Positions 23,577-32,497 of a DNA stretch of 64,000 bases are shown here, piece by piece (positions within the stretch are counted from its first letter, which is position 1; every line of letters starts with the position of its first letter). A program made the position numbers and the translations under genes. The notes below the pieces were generated by a model, which was given only the letters and a program-made list of their open reading frames with translations, was not told where the DNA came from and ran no database searches. Source of the DNA: Xiheicaenibacterium sp046351325 (GTDB taxonomy: Bacteria; Myxococcota_A; Polyangia; Polyangiales; Polyangiaceae); the NCBI GenBank assembly GCA_046351325.1, contig JAXLYR010000008.1:62001-126000 (forward strand). The letters are read 5' to 3'.

Positions 23577-26438
23577 ATGGCGAGCCTCGACCGAGTCGAC
23601 TCCGCGTTTCCCGCGCTCTCTGAGAAGGCGCTCGCGCTGCTCTCGCCGCTCCGTTCGGTGGGTGAGAGCACGCGTCCCGCCGGGCGACTCTCCCGCAAGG
23701 GCGACGACGCCAAACGGATGGAAGAGGCGCGCGCGCGCTTCGGCGGCAAGGCCGCGACGCTCGCCGAGCTCGCGCGACGCGGCCTGCCCGTGCCCGAGGG
23801 TTGGGTCATCGACGCGAAGAGCTTCCATCAGCTCGTCGACGGTCGCTTGCCTCGCAACCACGACGTCGCGTCGCTGCTGAAGACCGCGGGCACCACGACC
23901 GGGATGGATCGCGCCGCGCGCGCGAGGGATCGCATCCTCGCCGATCCTCTGCCCGACGAGCTCCGCGTCGTGCTCGCGGAGCTCTGGAACAAGGTCCAAC
24001 CGCACGCGCCCTGGGGTCTCAGCGTGCGCTCGAGCGCGACCTGCGAAGACGCTCGCGGCTCGTCGCTCGCCGGGCTCGCCACGTCGATCCTCGGTGTGCG
24101 CGGGGTGCGCCCGCTCGAGGACGCGATCCGTCAGGTGTGGGCGAGCCTCTATCTGCCGCGCACGCTCCTCTACTTGCATCGCTGGGGCATCAAAGACGTC
24201 GCGATGCCCGTCCTGTTCATGCCGATGGTCCGCGCGAAGGCCGCGGGCGTGCTCTTCACGGGGCCGCCGCCGGGTCTCGCGGGCGCGCGGTGGAGCGGCG
24301 CCGAGCGACTCGTGCACGCGACGCTCGGGCTCGGCGCGCCCGTCGTCGACGGCGCGAGCTTCGTCGACACCTATCGACTCAGCACGGACGGCGCGCTGCT
24401 CGAGCAGGTCATCGTGGAGAAGAGCACCGAGCTCGTCGTCGCGCCCGATGGCCCCGAGTCCGAGGGCACCGTGAGCTTGGGCGTCGAGACCGAGCGCGCG
24501 CTGAGCCCCGCGCTCACGCCTGCGCACCTCGCGGCGCTCGCCGACCTCGCGAAGCAGCTCGCGCCGAGCGGTGAGGCCCTCGACGTCGAGTTCGCGGTCG
24601 ACGCCTCGAACCCAGCCGCGGATCGCGTGGTGGTGCTGCAAGCGCGGCCCGTCACGGGCGGGCTCTTCCCCGACGGCGGTGAGGAGACCACCGTCTGGTC
24701 ACGCGCCAACGTCGGTGAGGCTCTACCCGGCGCTGCGACGCCGCTCACGTGGTCGGTCGCGCGACGCTTCAGCGACGCAGGCTTCCGCGCGGCGTTCTCC
24801 GCGTTGGGCTGCCACGTCCCCAAGGGATTGACCTTGGTTTCGAACGTCTACGGCCGGTTCTACTTGAATCTGTCGGCCTTCATGGAGGTCGCGGGCCAGG
24901 TCCCCGGCTTGTCGCCGCGCGCGCTGCTCGAGCAGAGCGGCGGCGCGCCCGACGGCATCATCGCGGATCTCGAGCGAGCCATCGAGCGATCGAGCCGACA
25001 GACCTTCCTGCTCCGCGCGCCGTTCAAGCTGCCGAGCATGCTGCTCAGGCACGTGCGGCTCGAGCGCGAGGTCACGACGTGGGAGGCCGAGGCCGAGCGC
25101 AAGCGCCGTCACCTCGCGGAGCTCGATCTGAGCCTCCTCCCCGACGACGCGCTCGCGCAGACGCTCACGAGCGCCTCGGAGATGCTCACGAGCGCCGGCG
25201 AGCTGATGCTCACGACCGCGAGCGCGTCGCTCGCCGCGCACCTCGCGCTCACGATGTACCTCGGCCGCGTGCTCAAGCGCCGAGACGCGCGCGGCGACAC
25301 CGAGCTCGAGAACCGTCGTGAGGCAGCGCGCATCGCGCAGTCGCTCTCGGGTGGCATCGCGGAGCTCGAGAGCGCGAACCCCGGCCTCGCGCTCTTGCGC
25401 GTCGCGAACATCGCGCGCCGCGATCCCGACGCGCTCGAGATCCTCGAGTTGCACGAGCCCCGCAAGCTCGAGGACCTACCGCTCGGCCCGACGCGCGCGG
25501 CGCTGCTCGAGTTCCTCTCCGCGTTCGGTGATCGCGCCGTGCGCGAGGCCGAGCTCTCGACGCCCCGCTGGAGCGAAGACCCGTCGAGCTTGCTCTCCAT
25601 GTTGCGAGCGTCCTTGCGCGGCCCCGAGGTCGATCCCGACGCCGGCCCCGTGCGCGCTCGCGCCCTCGCCGATCGCGAGATGGCGCGCCTCGAGGCCTCG
25701 CTCGGCGCGGTCGCTGTCGCGCCGCTCCGCGTGCTCGTCGCGCGCGCTCAGCTCGGCACGCGGCTGCGCGAGCGCATGCGGGCGTGGGTCACACGCGCCC
25801 TCGGGATGATCCGCGCCGTCGCGCTCGACATCGACCGGCGCCTTCGCCACATCGATCCGTCGCTCCTCCCCGAGAGCGTCTTCTTCTGCACCTTCGAAGA
25901 GCTCGTCGCCGCGCTCCGCACAGGTCGCGCCGAGATCGCCCACATCATCCGGTTGCGGCGCGCGGAGTACCTGCGGGACGCAGCGCGCCCCGATCCGCCC
26001 GCGACCTTCGTCGGCAGGCCGCCACCGGTTTCGCTGCCTCCTTCGGCCGCGCCTCGCCTCGAAGGGCTCGCCGCGAGCCCCGGCGTAGTCGAGGGTCCGG
26101 CGCGCGTCGTGGGCCCTGGCAGCGACGCCGCGACCGCGCTCTGCCCTGGAGAAATCCTGGTCGCGCGTGCGACCGACATCGGCATGTCACCGCTCTTCCT
26201 CGTCGCCGCGGGCATCGTGACCGAGCTCGGCGGGCCGCTGTCTCACGCGGCGATCGTCGCGCGCGAATACAACGTCCCCGCGGTCGTGAACGTCGATCGC
26301 GCGACGCTCAGCATCCGCACGGGTGAGCGCCTCCGCGTCGACGGCGACCGCGGCATCGTCGAGCGGCTCGACGCCCCGCCGAAGCGACCGTCGCTCACGG
26401 GCGCGGCCTCGAGCGACGCGGGCAGCGCGCGGGTCTGA
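23577..26438 (+). CDS. PEP/pyruvate-binding dikinase, Rph-like domain order
   Basis: A 953-aa protein. An N-terminal PPDK_N ATP-binding domain spans about 45-365, with GGKAATLAELARRGLPVPEGW and SVRSSATCEDARGSS. A long middle domain spans about 380-830 (SNVYGRFYLNLSAFMEV and helical stretches). A C-terminal PEP-utiliser swivelling domain has the phospho-His in LGGPLSHAAIVARE (H890). The order ATP domain, middle domain, His domain, without a terminal PEP-binding TIM barrel, matches rifampin phosphotransferase relatives and not PEP synthase. It probably transfers phosphate to a small molecule. Whether rifamycin is the substrate cannot be told. The RluA gene follows 8 nt later. Confidence 0.85.
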   Translation: MASLDRVDSAFPALSEKALALLSPLRSVGESTRPAGRLSRKGDDAKRMEEARARFGGKAATLAELARRGLPVPEGWVIDAKSFHQLVDGRLPRNHDVASLLKTAGTTTGMDRAARARDRILADPLPDELRVVLAELWNKVQPHAPWGLSVRSSATCEDARGSSLAGLATSILGVRGVRPLEDAIRQVWASLYLPRTLLYLHRWGIKDVAMPVLFMPMVRAKAAGVLFTGPPPGLAGARWSGAERLVHATLGLGAPVVDGASFVDTYRLSTDGALLEQVIVEKSTELVVAPDGPESEGTVSLGVETERALSPALTPAHLAALADLAKQLAPSGEALDVEFAVDASNPAADRVVVLQARPVTGGLFPDGGEETTVWSRANVGEALPGAATPLTWSVARRFSDAGFRAAFSALGCHVPKGLTLVSNVYGRFYLNLSAFMEVAGQVPGLSPRALLEQSGGAPDGIIADLERAIERSSRQTFLLRAPFKLPSMLLRHVRLEREVTTWEAEAERKRRHLAELDLSLLPDDALAQTLTSASEMLTSAGELMLTTASASLAAHLALTMYLGRVLKRRDARGDTELENRREAARIAQSLSGGIAELESANPGLALLRVANIARRDPDALEILELHEPRKLEDLPLGPTRAALLEFLSAFGDRAVREAELSTPRWSEDPSSLLSMLRASLRGPEVDPDAGPVRARALADREMARLEASLGAVAVAPLRVLVARAQLGTRLRERMRAWVTRALGMIRAVALDIDRRLRHIDPSLLPESVFFCTFEELVAALRTGRAEIAHIIRLRRAEYLRDAARPDPPATFVGRPPPVSLPPSAAPRLEGLAASPGVVEGPARVVGPGSDAATALCPGEILVARATDIGMSPLFLVAAGIVTELGGPLSHAAIVAREYNVPAVVNVDRATLSIRTGERLRVDGDRGIVERLDAPPKRPSLTGAASSDAGSARV

Positions 26439-26446
26439 GGCTCGGC

Positions 26447-27148
26447 ATGGGAGACGAGCCGGCCATCCTGTTCGAGGGTGAGCACGTCGCGGTCGCCTTC
26501 AAGCCGGCGGGCATGGCGACCGAGCCCGAGAAGTCAGGCGCGGAGTCACTCCGCGATTGGCTCGATCGCCGCACGAAGCGACGGACGCACGCGCTCTCGC
26601 GGCTCGACATGGGCGTGAGCGGCGCGGTGACGTTCTCGCTCGATCACGACGGAGCGCGCCTCGCCGAGGCCTCGCGCGCGCGCGGAACCCTGCAAAAAAC
26701 CTACGCGGCGCTCGTGCTCCGGGACTCGTCGGTCGACCTCGGGGAGCGCGGCGTGTGGCGCGCGCCCGTCGACGGCAAGCCCGCCGAGACACGCTATCGC
26801 GTGGTCGATCGAGTCTCGCTGGCCGCCGGCCGCGAGGTCGTCGCGCTCGCCTGCGAGCCCGTCACGGGGCGCACGCATCAGATCCGCCTGCACGCGAGCG
26901 GCGCCGGCGCGCCCATCCTCGGCGATCGCAAATACCGCGGCTCGACCTCGGTCGTGCTGCAGGGCGGCGCGGTCGTCGCGGTCCCTCGCCTCATGCTCCA
27001 CGCGCTCTCGGTCGCGCTCGACGCGACGCTCGCGCCCCCCGACGGTCGGCTCGTCGTCGCACCCGCTCCGTTCTCGGAGTTTTGGGTGAGCCTCGGTGGC
27101 GCGCGGTCAGCCTCCGAATTCTTTAACGATGGTCAACTAACCCCGTAA
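26447..27148 (+). CDS. RluA-family pseudouridine synthase
   Basis: A 233-aa protein with the RluA catalytic motif SRLDMGVSG (D54) and GRTHQIRLH. It starts directly with the catalytic domain and lacks an N-terminal S4 domain, so it resembles the RluA/TruC short class. It isomerises uridine in rRNA or tRNA; the target site cannot be assigned. It follows the dikinase by 8 nt. Its 3' end overlaps the convergent duplicated-domain gene by 12 nt. Confidence 0.88.
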   Translation: MGDEPAILFEGEHVAVAFKPAGMATEPEKSGAESLRDWLDRRTKRRTHALSRLDMGVSGAVTFSLDHDGARLAEASRARGTLQKTYAALVLRDSSVDLGERGVWRAPVDGKPAETRYRVVDRVSLAAGREVVALACEPVTGRTHQIRLHASGAGAPILGDRKYRGSTSVVLQGGAVVAVPRLMLHALSVALDATLAPPDGRLVVAPAPFSEFWVSLGGARSASEFFNDGQLTP

Positions 27149-27661
27149 AAGGAATCGCGCCTTCGCGAAGCGAGCCACGGTGGCGACGACGCCGCCCTCG
27201 GTCATGAGGTTGTCGAAGACGCGCCCGGCCTCCTCGGGGGTGAGCTCGGAGCGCTGGATCCCGAGCGCGGCGAGGCACTTCGCGACGCTCTCCGCGGCCT
27301 TCGCGTCGCCGAGCGATCGCGCGAGGATCGCCACGATCTCCGCTTGTTGGACCGACTGCTTCGGACGCGCGGCCTGGCTCGCAGGCGCAGCGGTCGACAG
27401 GGGCTCCGACGCCGCTGGCAGATCGGCGACCGATGCGTGGCTCTGCCGATCGAGCCTGGCCAGCGCGAGGCGCGCCGCGAGCCCCGCTGTGTCGCGGCTC
27501 TTCTCGAGCCGCTTGAGGATGGCCACCGTGTGCGCCGGAGTCACGGGGCCCGTGATGCCCTCGTCCTTCGCCGCTTGCTCACAAAGCTCGCGCGCACGCG
27601 CAGCACCGAGCGACGGCGTGAGCATCTCGACGATGGTCTCGATGGTCGGCGGTGCGCTCAT
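27137..27661 (-). CDS. Internally duplicated helical protein, partner of FIST gene
   Basis: A 174-aa protein made of two similar halves. Residues 8-72 (IVEMLTPSLGAARARE ... AARLALAR) and 108-172 (IVAILARSLGDAKAAE ... VARFAKAR) align along their length and share the IVxxLxxSLGxAxAxE start and AxxARxAxAR end. A Ser/Ala linker of about 35 residues joins them. There is no TM, signal peptide or known motif. It begins 4 nt after the FIST gene stop and is clearly co-transcribed, so it probably works with the FIST protein. Confidence 0.8.
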   Translation of the reverse strand: MSAPPTIETIVEMLTPSLGAARARELCEQAAKDEGITGPVTPAHTVAILKRLEKSRDTAGLAARLALARLDRQSHASVADLPAASEPLSTAAPASQAARPKQSVQQAEIVAILARSLGDAKAAESVAKCLAALGIQRSELTPEEAGRVFDNLMTEGGVVATVARFAKARFLLRG

Positions 27662-27665
27662 CGAC

Positions 27666-28820
27666 TCATCGGGGGAAGGCGAGCACGACGCTGGTGGTGT
27701 TGTGGAAGCCGCTCATGTCGCCCGAGTTCATCGCGATCTCGCCGTAGGTCTCGAAGCCCGCGAGCGGCGCGCCGCCGAGCGCCTCGGACACCTTCTCGAG
27801 CATCGGGCCGTAGCCGTCCTCGAGGATGAGCTTGCGACAGATGCAGTCGAAGACGAGGGCGCCCGCGACCTCGCGACCACCGAGCGTCGTCCGCGCGATC
27901 GTCGCGGCCGCGACGGCGCTGTCGACCTGCGCGCTCGCGTCGCTCTCCATGATGCTGAAGACCGTGCCCTCGGGCAGCGGCGTCGCGAACAGGATGCCGC
28001 CGCCAGGCTTCGGCGCGAGCGGCGCGCGGACCTTGTATTCGTGGCCAACGCGCAGGCCTGCCTCGAATCGCAAGAGGTACGCGCCCGCGTTCGCCTCGGC
28101 GTCGAGCCCGAGCTCGTGCGCGCGCTGACGGGTGTTCTCGAGCCAGACCTCCCACGCGGGTCGACCGTCGATCTCGAGCACGACGCTCCCGTCCGCACGC
28201 GTGACCTTCAGCGGCTGAGAGAGCGCCGTGTGACCGTGTTTGACGCCGATCCCGAGCGGGACACGCGAGAAGATCGTCGCCGCCACGATGGCGTCGCTCG
28301 AGACCTTCCCCGCCGCCGCGACCAACGTCTTCGTCATCGCCAGGTCGTCCCCGGCTGCGCCACCGACGAGCGGTGAATCGCCGAGCTCACCTGCGAGGAG
28401 CAGCGCGGCCTCCTCACCGTGCCCCGCGAGAGGATCGAGCAGCACGATGCCCGTCTTGTGGTCGTACCCTTCCTGCGAGGTTGGCAGGCCCTCGATCGCG
28501 CGATGCACGGCGCCCTCCGGATCGCTCGCGAGGCCCATGCCCAAGCCGGCGCACGCGCGGTAGTCCCCCGCGAGCCCGAACACGGTGACGGTGCCCTGTC
28601 CGTCGCCGTCCTCGGTGAACTCTCCCGCGGTGGTCGACCCGATCACGGTCGCGCCTTGAAACCGCTGCTCGAGCTTCTGCATGACCTCGGCGAACGGGGT
28701 CTTCGACGACGCGAACACCACGACGAGCACGGGCGGCGCGTCGTCGAGGTCGCGAAACAGCTCGTCTTCCAATCGCCCCAGCTCTTCGAACTTGGCTCGT
28801 TTGGTCGCTATCTTGGTCAC
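27666..28820 (-). CDS. FIST N/C domain sensory protein
   Basis: A soluble 384-aa protein with the FIST_N domain (about 25-220; VLVVVFASSKTPFAEVM, GSTTAGEFTEDG, PLVGGAAGDD) and FIST_C domain (about 230-370; CICRKLILEDG, GFETYGEIAM). FIST domains bind small ligands, possibly amino acids, and are usually attached to signalling output domains; here no output domain is attached. I start at GTG 28820 because the conserved region begins soon after and GAGAGG lies upstream; TTG 28856 is also in frame. It is operonic with the duplicated helical protein. Confidence 0.88.
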   Translation of the reverse strand: MTKIATKRAKFEELGRLEDELFRDLDDAPPVLVVVFASSKTPFAEVMQKLEQRFQGATVIGSTTAGEFTEDGDGQGTVTVFGLAGDYRACAGLGMGLASDPEGAVHRAIEGLPTSQEGYDHKTGIVLLDPLAGHGEEAALLLAGELGDSPLVGGAAGDDLAMTKTLVAAAGKVSSDAIVAATIFSRVPLGIGVKHGHTALSQPLKVTRADGSVVLEIDGRPAWEVWLENTRQRAHELGLDAEANAGAYLLRFEAGLRVGHEYKVRAPLAPKPGGGILFATPLPEGTVFSIMESDASAQVDSAVAAATIARTTLGGREVAGALVFDCICRKLILEDGYGPMLEKVSEALGGAPLAGFETYGEIAMNSGDMSGFHNTTSVVLAFPR

Positions 28821-28972
28821 GGTAGTCAGTAGATTCCTCTCGGGGCGCGAGCACAAGCACCGCTATCGCTGACATCACTGTAGGACATTGTCGAAGCGCG
28901 CGAGGCATCGCCCAGCCGCGCCGGGCGAATAGGCATGGCACGCCGTCGGAGGTTGTGGAATGACGCTCCCCG

Positions 28973-29650
28973 ATGCGTCGCCGCCTCACGCACGCGGTCA
29001 TCCTCGGCCTGGCGCTCGGCGCGCTGACAGCAGCGAGCGTCGCCCTCTTGCCGGTGCTGCCCGCGGCCGCCGATCCCCCGAAAGAGGGATGGCCCGCCGA
29101 TCCGCCGCCCGCCGAGACGAAGAAGCAGTGGTTCTTCGAGGTCCGCTCGGAGAAGAGCGTGCCCAACGTGGTGAAGGTCAGCGCCGTCGAGATGGAGAAG
29201 GCGACCTCGACGCCGCGAGACACGGGCCGCTACGCGTTCGAGCTCTACGTCGGGCGCGAGCTCCTCGACCGCGTGCGGTTCAACGTCCCGCTCGCCGGGG
29301 ACGACGTCCGGCCCAACGATCAGCCCGGCAAGAAGCGCCCCGAGTTCCGCGTGAACACCAAGTTCTTCGTGCGGATGGCGGACTCACCGCGCGCGACGAT
29401 GCTCCGCCTCGTCGACCGCGCGACGGGCGACATCCAGCTCTTCGAGTGGCCGCCGTCCGCAGACGGCAAGCTCGTGCCTTGGGTCGCGAAGGCTACCGAG
29501 GACAAAGACGCGGGCGATGCCGGTACGAGCGACGACGCGGGAGCATCCGACGACGCGGGCGCGAGCGACGACGCAGCTCCTGCCGAGGACGCAGGCTCGA
29601 AGCGCAAGGGCGGCAAGGGACCACGCGGCTTCGACCCGCCGGTGCTTTGA
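28973..29650 (+). CDS. Exported hypothetical protein with Asp/Ala-rich tail
   Basis: A 225-aa protein with a signal peptide (about 1-32, ending AAADPP). The mature domain (about 45-170) is beta-rich with no recognised family. The tail contains three DDAGAS-type repeats and ends in a basic KRKGGKGPRG stretch. The start is ATG 28973; an in-frame stop lies upstream. It stands alone, divergent from the FIST operon and convergent with the dehydrogenase gene. Confidence 0.75.
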   Translation: MRRRLTHAVILGLALGALTAASVALLPVLPAAADPPKEGWPADPPPAETKKQWFFEVRSEKSVPNVVKVSAVEMEKATSTPRDTGRYAFELYVGRELLDRVRFNVPLAGDDVRPNDQPGKKRPEFRVNTKFFVRMADSPRATMLRLVDRATGDIQLFEWPPSADGKLVPWVAKATEDKDAGDAGTSDDAGASDDAGASDDAAPAEDAGSKRKGGKGPRGFDPPVL

Positions 29651-29669
29651 TTCGTTTGAGGTGCAACGA

Positions 29670-30569
29670 TCAGCGCGGGACCGCGACGCCGTCTGCGGTC
29701 CAGCGGTAGAAGCCCTCACCGGTCTTCTTGCCGAGCTTGCCCGCGCGCACCATCTGTCGCAGCAGCACGGGCGGCCGGAACTGCTCGCCGATCTCGCGGT
29801 GCAAGTGCTCGAGGATCCCGAGTCGCACGTCGAGACCGACGAGGTCGCCGAGCTTCAGCGGGCCCATCGGGTGGCGATACCCGAGCTCCATCGCGCGATC
29901 GATCGACTCGACCGACGCGACGCCTGCCTCGAGCATGCGGATGGCCTCGACCCCGACGATGACCCCGAGACGGCTGGTCGCGAAGCCGGGGCTGTCGTTC
30001 ACCACGATCGGCGTCTTGCCCAGGTGCTTCGCGAACGCGAGCGCGCGATCGACGAGCTCCGACGTGGTCGCGAGGCCGCGCACGACCTCGAGCAGCTCCA
30101 TCACCGGGGGCGGGTTGAAGAAGTGAAGGCCGATCGTGCGCGCCCCGATCGACGCGCCGCCGCGCTTCGTCCGCCCGCCGATCTCGGTGATGGAGAGGCT
30201 CGACGTGTTCGACCCGATGACGCAGGTCTCGGGCGCCGCGGCGACGACGCGCCCGAGCACCTCGACCTTGAGATCCATGTTCTCGGGGATGGCTTCGATG
30301 CAGAGATCGGCGCCGCTCGCGCCCTCCTCGAGGGAGGAGACCTTGACGATGCGCTCGAGCAGCGCGGTGCGCCCCGCGGCGTCGAGCTTGCCCTTCTCGA
30401 CCATGCGAGAGGTGACCTTGCCGATCGCGGCGAGCGCGTCGTCGACCCGCTTCGGCTCGCTGTCGAACACGCGCGCCTCGAGCCCCGCGGCCGCGACGAC
30501 CTGCGCGATGCCCTGCCCCATCGTGCCCGTGCCGAGCACGAGGACTTTGTCGAAGCCGTGAGCGCTCAT
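29670..30569 (-). CDS. 3-hydroxyacyl-CoA (3-hydroxybutyryl-CoA) dehydrogenase
   Basis: A 299-aa enzyme. The NAD-binding Rossmann motif is GTGTMGQGIAQ (residues 13-23), catalytic His149 lies in GLHFFNPPPVM, and NTSSL and PGFATSRLG follow. The all-alpha C-terminal dimerisation domain contains GYRHPMGPLKLGDLVGLD. It oxidises 3-hydroxyacyl-CoA to 3-oxoacyl-CoA with NAD in beta-oxidation or butyrate-type pathways. Subfamily features (ATSRLG, EAIRMLEAGVAS) match stand-alone single-function enzymes, not FadB. Its ATG overlaps the stop of the upstream frameshifted gene (ATGA). Confidence 0.92.
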   Translation of the reverse strand: MSAHGFDKVLVLGTGTMGQGIAQVVAAAGLEARVFDSEPKRVDDALAAIGKVTSRMVEKGKLDAAGRTALLERIVKVSSLEEGASGADLCIEAIPENMDLKVEVLGRVVAAAPETCVIGSNTSSLSITEIGGRTKRGGASIGARTIGLHFFNPPPVMELLEVVRGLATTSELVDRALAFAKHLGKTPIVVNDSPGFATSRLGVIVGVEAIRMLEAGVASVESIDRAMELGYRHPMGPLKLGDLVGLDVRLGILEHLHREIGEQFRPPVLLRQMVRAGKLGKKTGEGFYRWTADGVAVPR

Positions 30570-31164
30570 TTCGTGGTCCCCGTGGGCGCGGGCGCGAGCC
30601 CCGGTCGCACAGCGGTCGCTCGCGCGGAAGGCTGAACTCCGGGGCGCACGCTGCCGCTCGCCGCGGGGTGCGCGCTACCGCTCGTCGCGGGGTGCGCGCT
30701 CCCGCTCGTCGCGGGGTGAGCGCTCCCGCTCGCGCTGCCGGGAGGCGCCGCGCTCGCGCTGCCGCTCTTCGCGGGAGCTGCAGAGGACCCCGGCATGGGG
30801 AACGGCTCCTTCTGCTTGCTGACGAGGTCCATGATCTGTCGCGGGTGAGCGGGCTGTCGGAGCTCGACGCTGTAGCCTTCGTAGTGGTCGGGGGCGTGAG
30901 CGTGACGGGCCGCGACGAGCCGAGCACGGGCGCGCTCGGAGCCGCGGGCGTGTCCGACGAGCTCTGCCCCGAGAGGAAGTAGACGCCACCGAGCAGGAAA
31001 ATCCCGCCGCCGAGGAGCGAGACCCAGCCGGGCGTGCGGGGCTCACCGGCGGACAGCGTGCGCGCCGGCTCCGGATCGAAGGCCTCGTGGCCGTGGCCCC
31101 CGTGAGGGTCGGACGCCGAGGCCGCGTGGTTCTTGTCGTGTTCGCCGTGCGCGTCGCTGCTCAT
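30566..31164 (-). pseudogene. Membrane-anchored His-rich protein gene, frameshifted near 30890
   Basis: Two reading frames together make one plausible gene. The first (start ATG 31164) encodes a His-rich cytoplasmic head (HGEHDKNH, HGGHGH), one TM helix (WVSLLGGGIFLLGGVYFL) and a Pro/Thr linker. From about 30890 codon bias moves to another frame, which encodes DHYEGYSVELRQPAHP, MDLVSKQKEPFPMPG and repeated SGSAHPAT. The switch falls at a run of five C (minus strand); one more C would rejoin the frames into a protein of about 199 aa ending at 30566, overlapping the dehydrogenase start as ATGA. It may be a sequencing error, real decay or slippage. Function unknown. Confidence 0.7.
30651..30722 (-). 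repeat. Three 24-nt coding repeats (SGSAHPAT)
   Basis: Three near-identical 24-nt units lie in the second frame of the frameshifted gene and encode SGSAHPAT, SGSAHPAT and SGSAHPAA. Their clean codon phase supports that this frame is the translated one there. Confidence 0.8.
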
Positions 31165-31224
31165 GATCGAGCAAGCTTTCTAGTCAAAATCGGCCATGGG
31201 CGAAACCCCCCGCCTCGAGCGGGC

Positions 31225-31242
31225 GATTAAGCGTGATTAAGC
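31225..31242. promoter_or_regulatory. Tandem GATTAAGC repeat, 10-nt period
   Basis: GATTAAGC occurs twice, at 31225-31232 and 31235-31242, one helical turn apart, between the divergent His-rich gene and the broken propeller lipoprotein. It is AT-richer than its surroundings and could bind a regulator on one face of the DNA. No promoter is assigned. Confidence 0.4.
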
Positions 31243-31275
31243 CGCGTACCGCCGAGGAGCCTGCACGCTCTCGGC

Positions 31276-32447
31276 ATGAGACCGCTGACGTTGCTCGCGC
31301 TGACTTCCCTCTTCACGGCTTGCTCCGAAGTCCGAATCGTCCCCAACGACGACGGCGAGACCAGCGTCGCACCTGCGTGCGACCCTGACCGCCCCGTCAC
31401 GATCCGCCACGAAATCTCAGGGGTCCGCCTGCGAGCCTCATCGGCGGAGTCCTTCATGATGGCTTCGCTCGACGGCGGCGCGGCTCTATGCCGTAATCGA
31501 CCTCAGCGGCGACCCGCACGACGCCGCGCTGATCGAGACGCGCGAAGACCTCGCTGGCGAGGCCGGCTGGATTCCGGTTTACGGCCCGTACCATGCGCGC
31601 GTGATGGATGGCGCGATTCAGGTCCTCGACGCGACGACTCCCGAGCACGCGCTTGCGATCTCATCGTCGCGACCTCGGCGGCGAGGTCCCGACCGGCTTC
31701 GCGCGCGCGTTCGGCGCCGCGGGGAATGGCTCTTCGGGCAGTATCTCGATGGCGACCGAGAACGCCGCCGTCGTCCGCTTCGATCTGACCGATCCCCATC
31801 ACCCGAGCGCGCCCGAAGCACGCCCCGATGCCTATTGTGATGGCTGGTTCGGCCACAGCGGGACCGCGCAGGGTTCACTCTGGCTCGTGTGGGGAACGAC
31901 CGAGCCGAGCTACCACACCGACGGCGTCCTGCAGCAGGACCTCGGCGCCCCCGAGGGCGAAGCGAACATCGACAGCCACGGCTTCGCCGTCGATGGCGTG
32001 CATCACTATGGCTATATCCGCGAGCTCGAGAGCGACGGGGAAATCAGCGTCGCGACGCTCGACAATGCCAATTACGTATTTGTCTATTACCGGTCGAGCG
32101 CGGCCCACGTCGTCTATTCGAGCTTCGGTCCGGGGGCGAAGAAGCTCCTCGCAGTCTCCGACGGCCTCGCGGTCGTCGCGCGTGAGACCACCGACGCGAA
32201 GGTGATCTCCTTCTACGACGTTCACGACGCAGCGAACGTCGTCGAGCTCGATGCGCACGTCACGCTCACAGGCGCGACCGGAGCGCTCGACGACCTCCGC
32301 GCCCTCGCGAAGGACGACGCCAAGGTCATCGTCGCCGACGCGGACGGCGCGCTCTTCGACGTGGTCGTCGGCGCGGACGGCCCGACCGACCCGATCGCGC
32401 CCACCGAGGTTATTTCCGGCGCGGACGCGTGCTCGGGCAACGAGTGA
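31276..32447 (+). pseudogene. Propeller-like lipoprotein gene with two frameshifts
   Basis: Three successive frames read as one protein. Frame one (ATG 31276) gives a lipoprotein leader (SLFTAC) and runs to about 31480. Frame two then continues as RLYAVIDLSGDPHDAALIE ... GPYHARVMDGAIQVLDATTPEHALAIS to about 31660. Frame three continues as DLGGEVPTGFARAFGAAG ... to the stop at 32447. Each switch is +1. The WD/PQQ-like beta pattern (VATLDNANYVFVYY, VISFYDVHDAANVVEL) suggests a propeller-like secreted protein. The intact frame-three piece (about 260 codons) is the best-conserved part. No catalytic motif is visible. Confidence 0.7.
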
Positions 32448-32497
32448 AATACCGAGCGCGACTTCACGTCGACGTGAGGAGGGAGCGAGTGCAGCGT

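Noticed and set aside
30566..30832. Short independent gene starting MDLVSKQ
   Set aside because: The coding pattern extends upstream of this ATG in the same frame (DHYEGYSVEL), so it is better read as the second part of the frameshifted gene.
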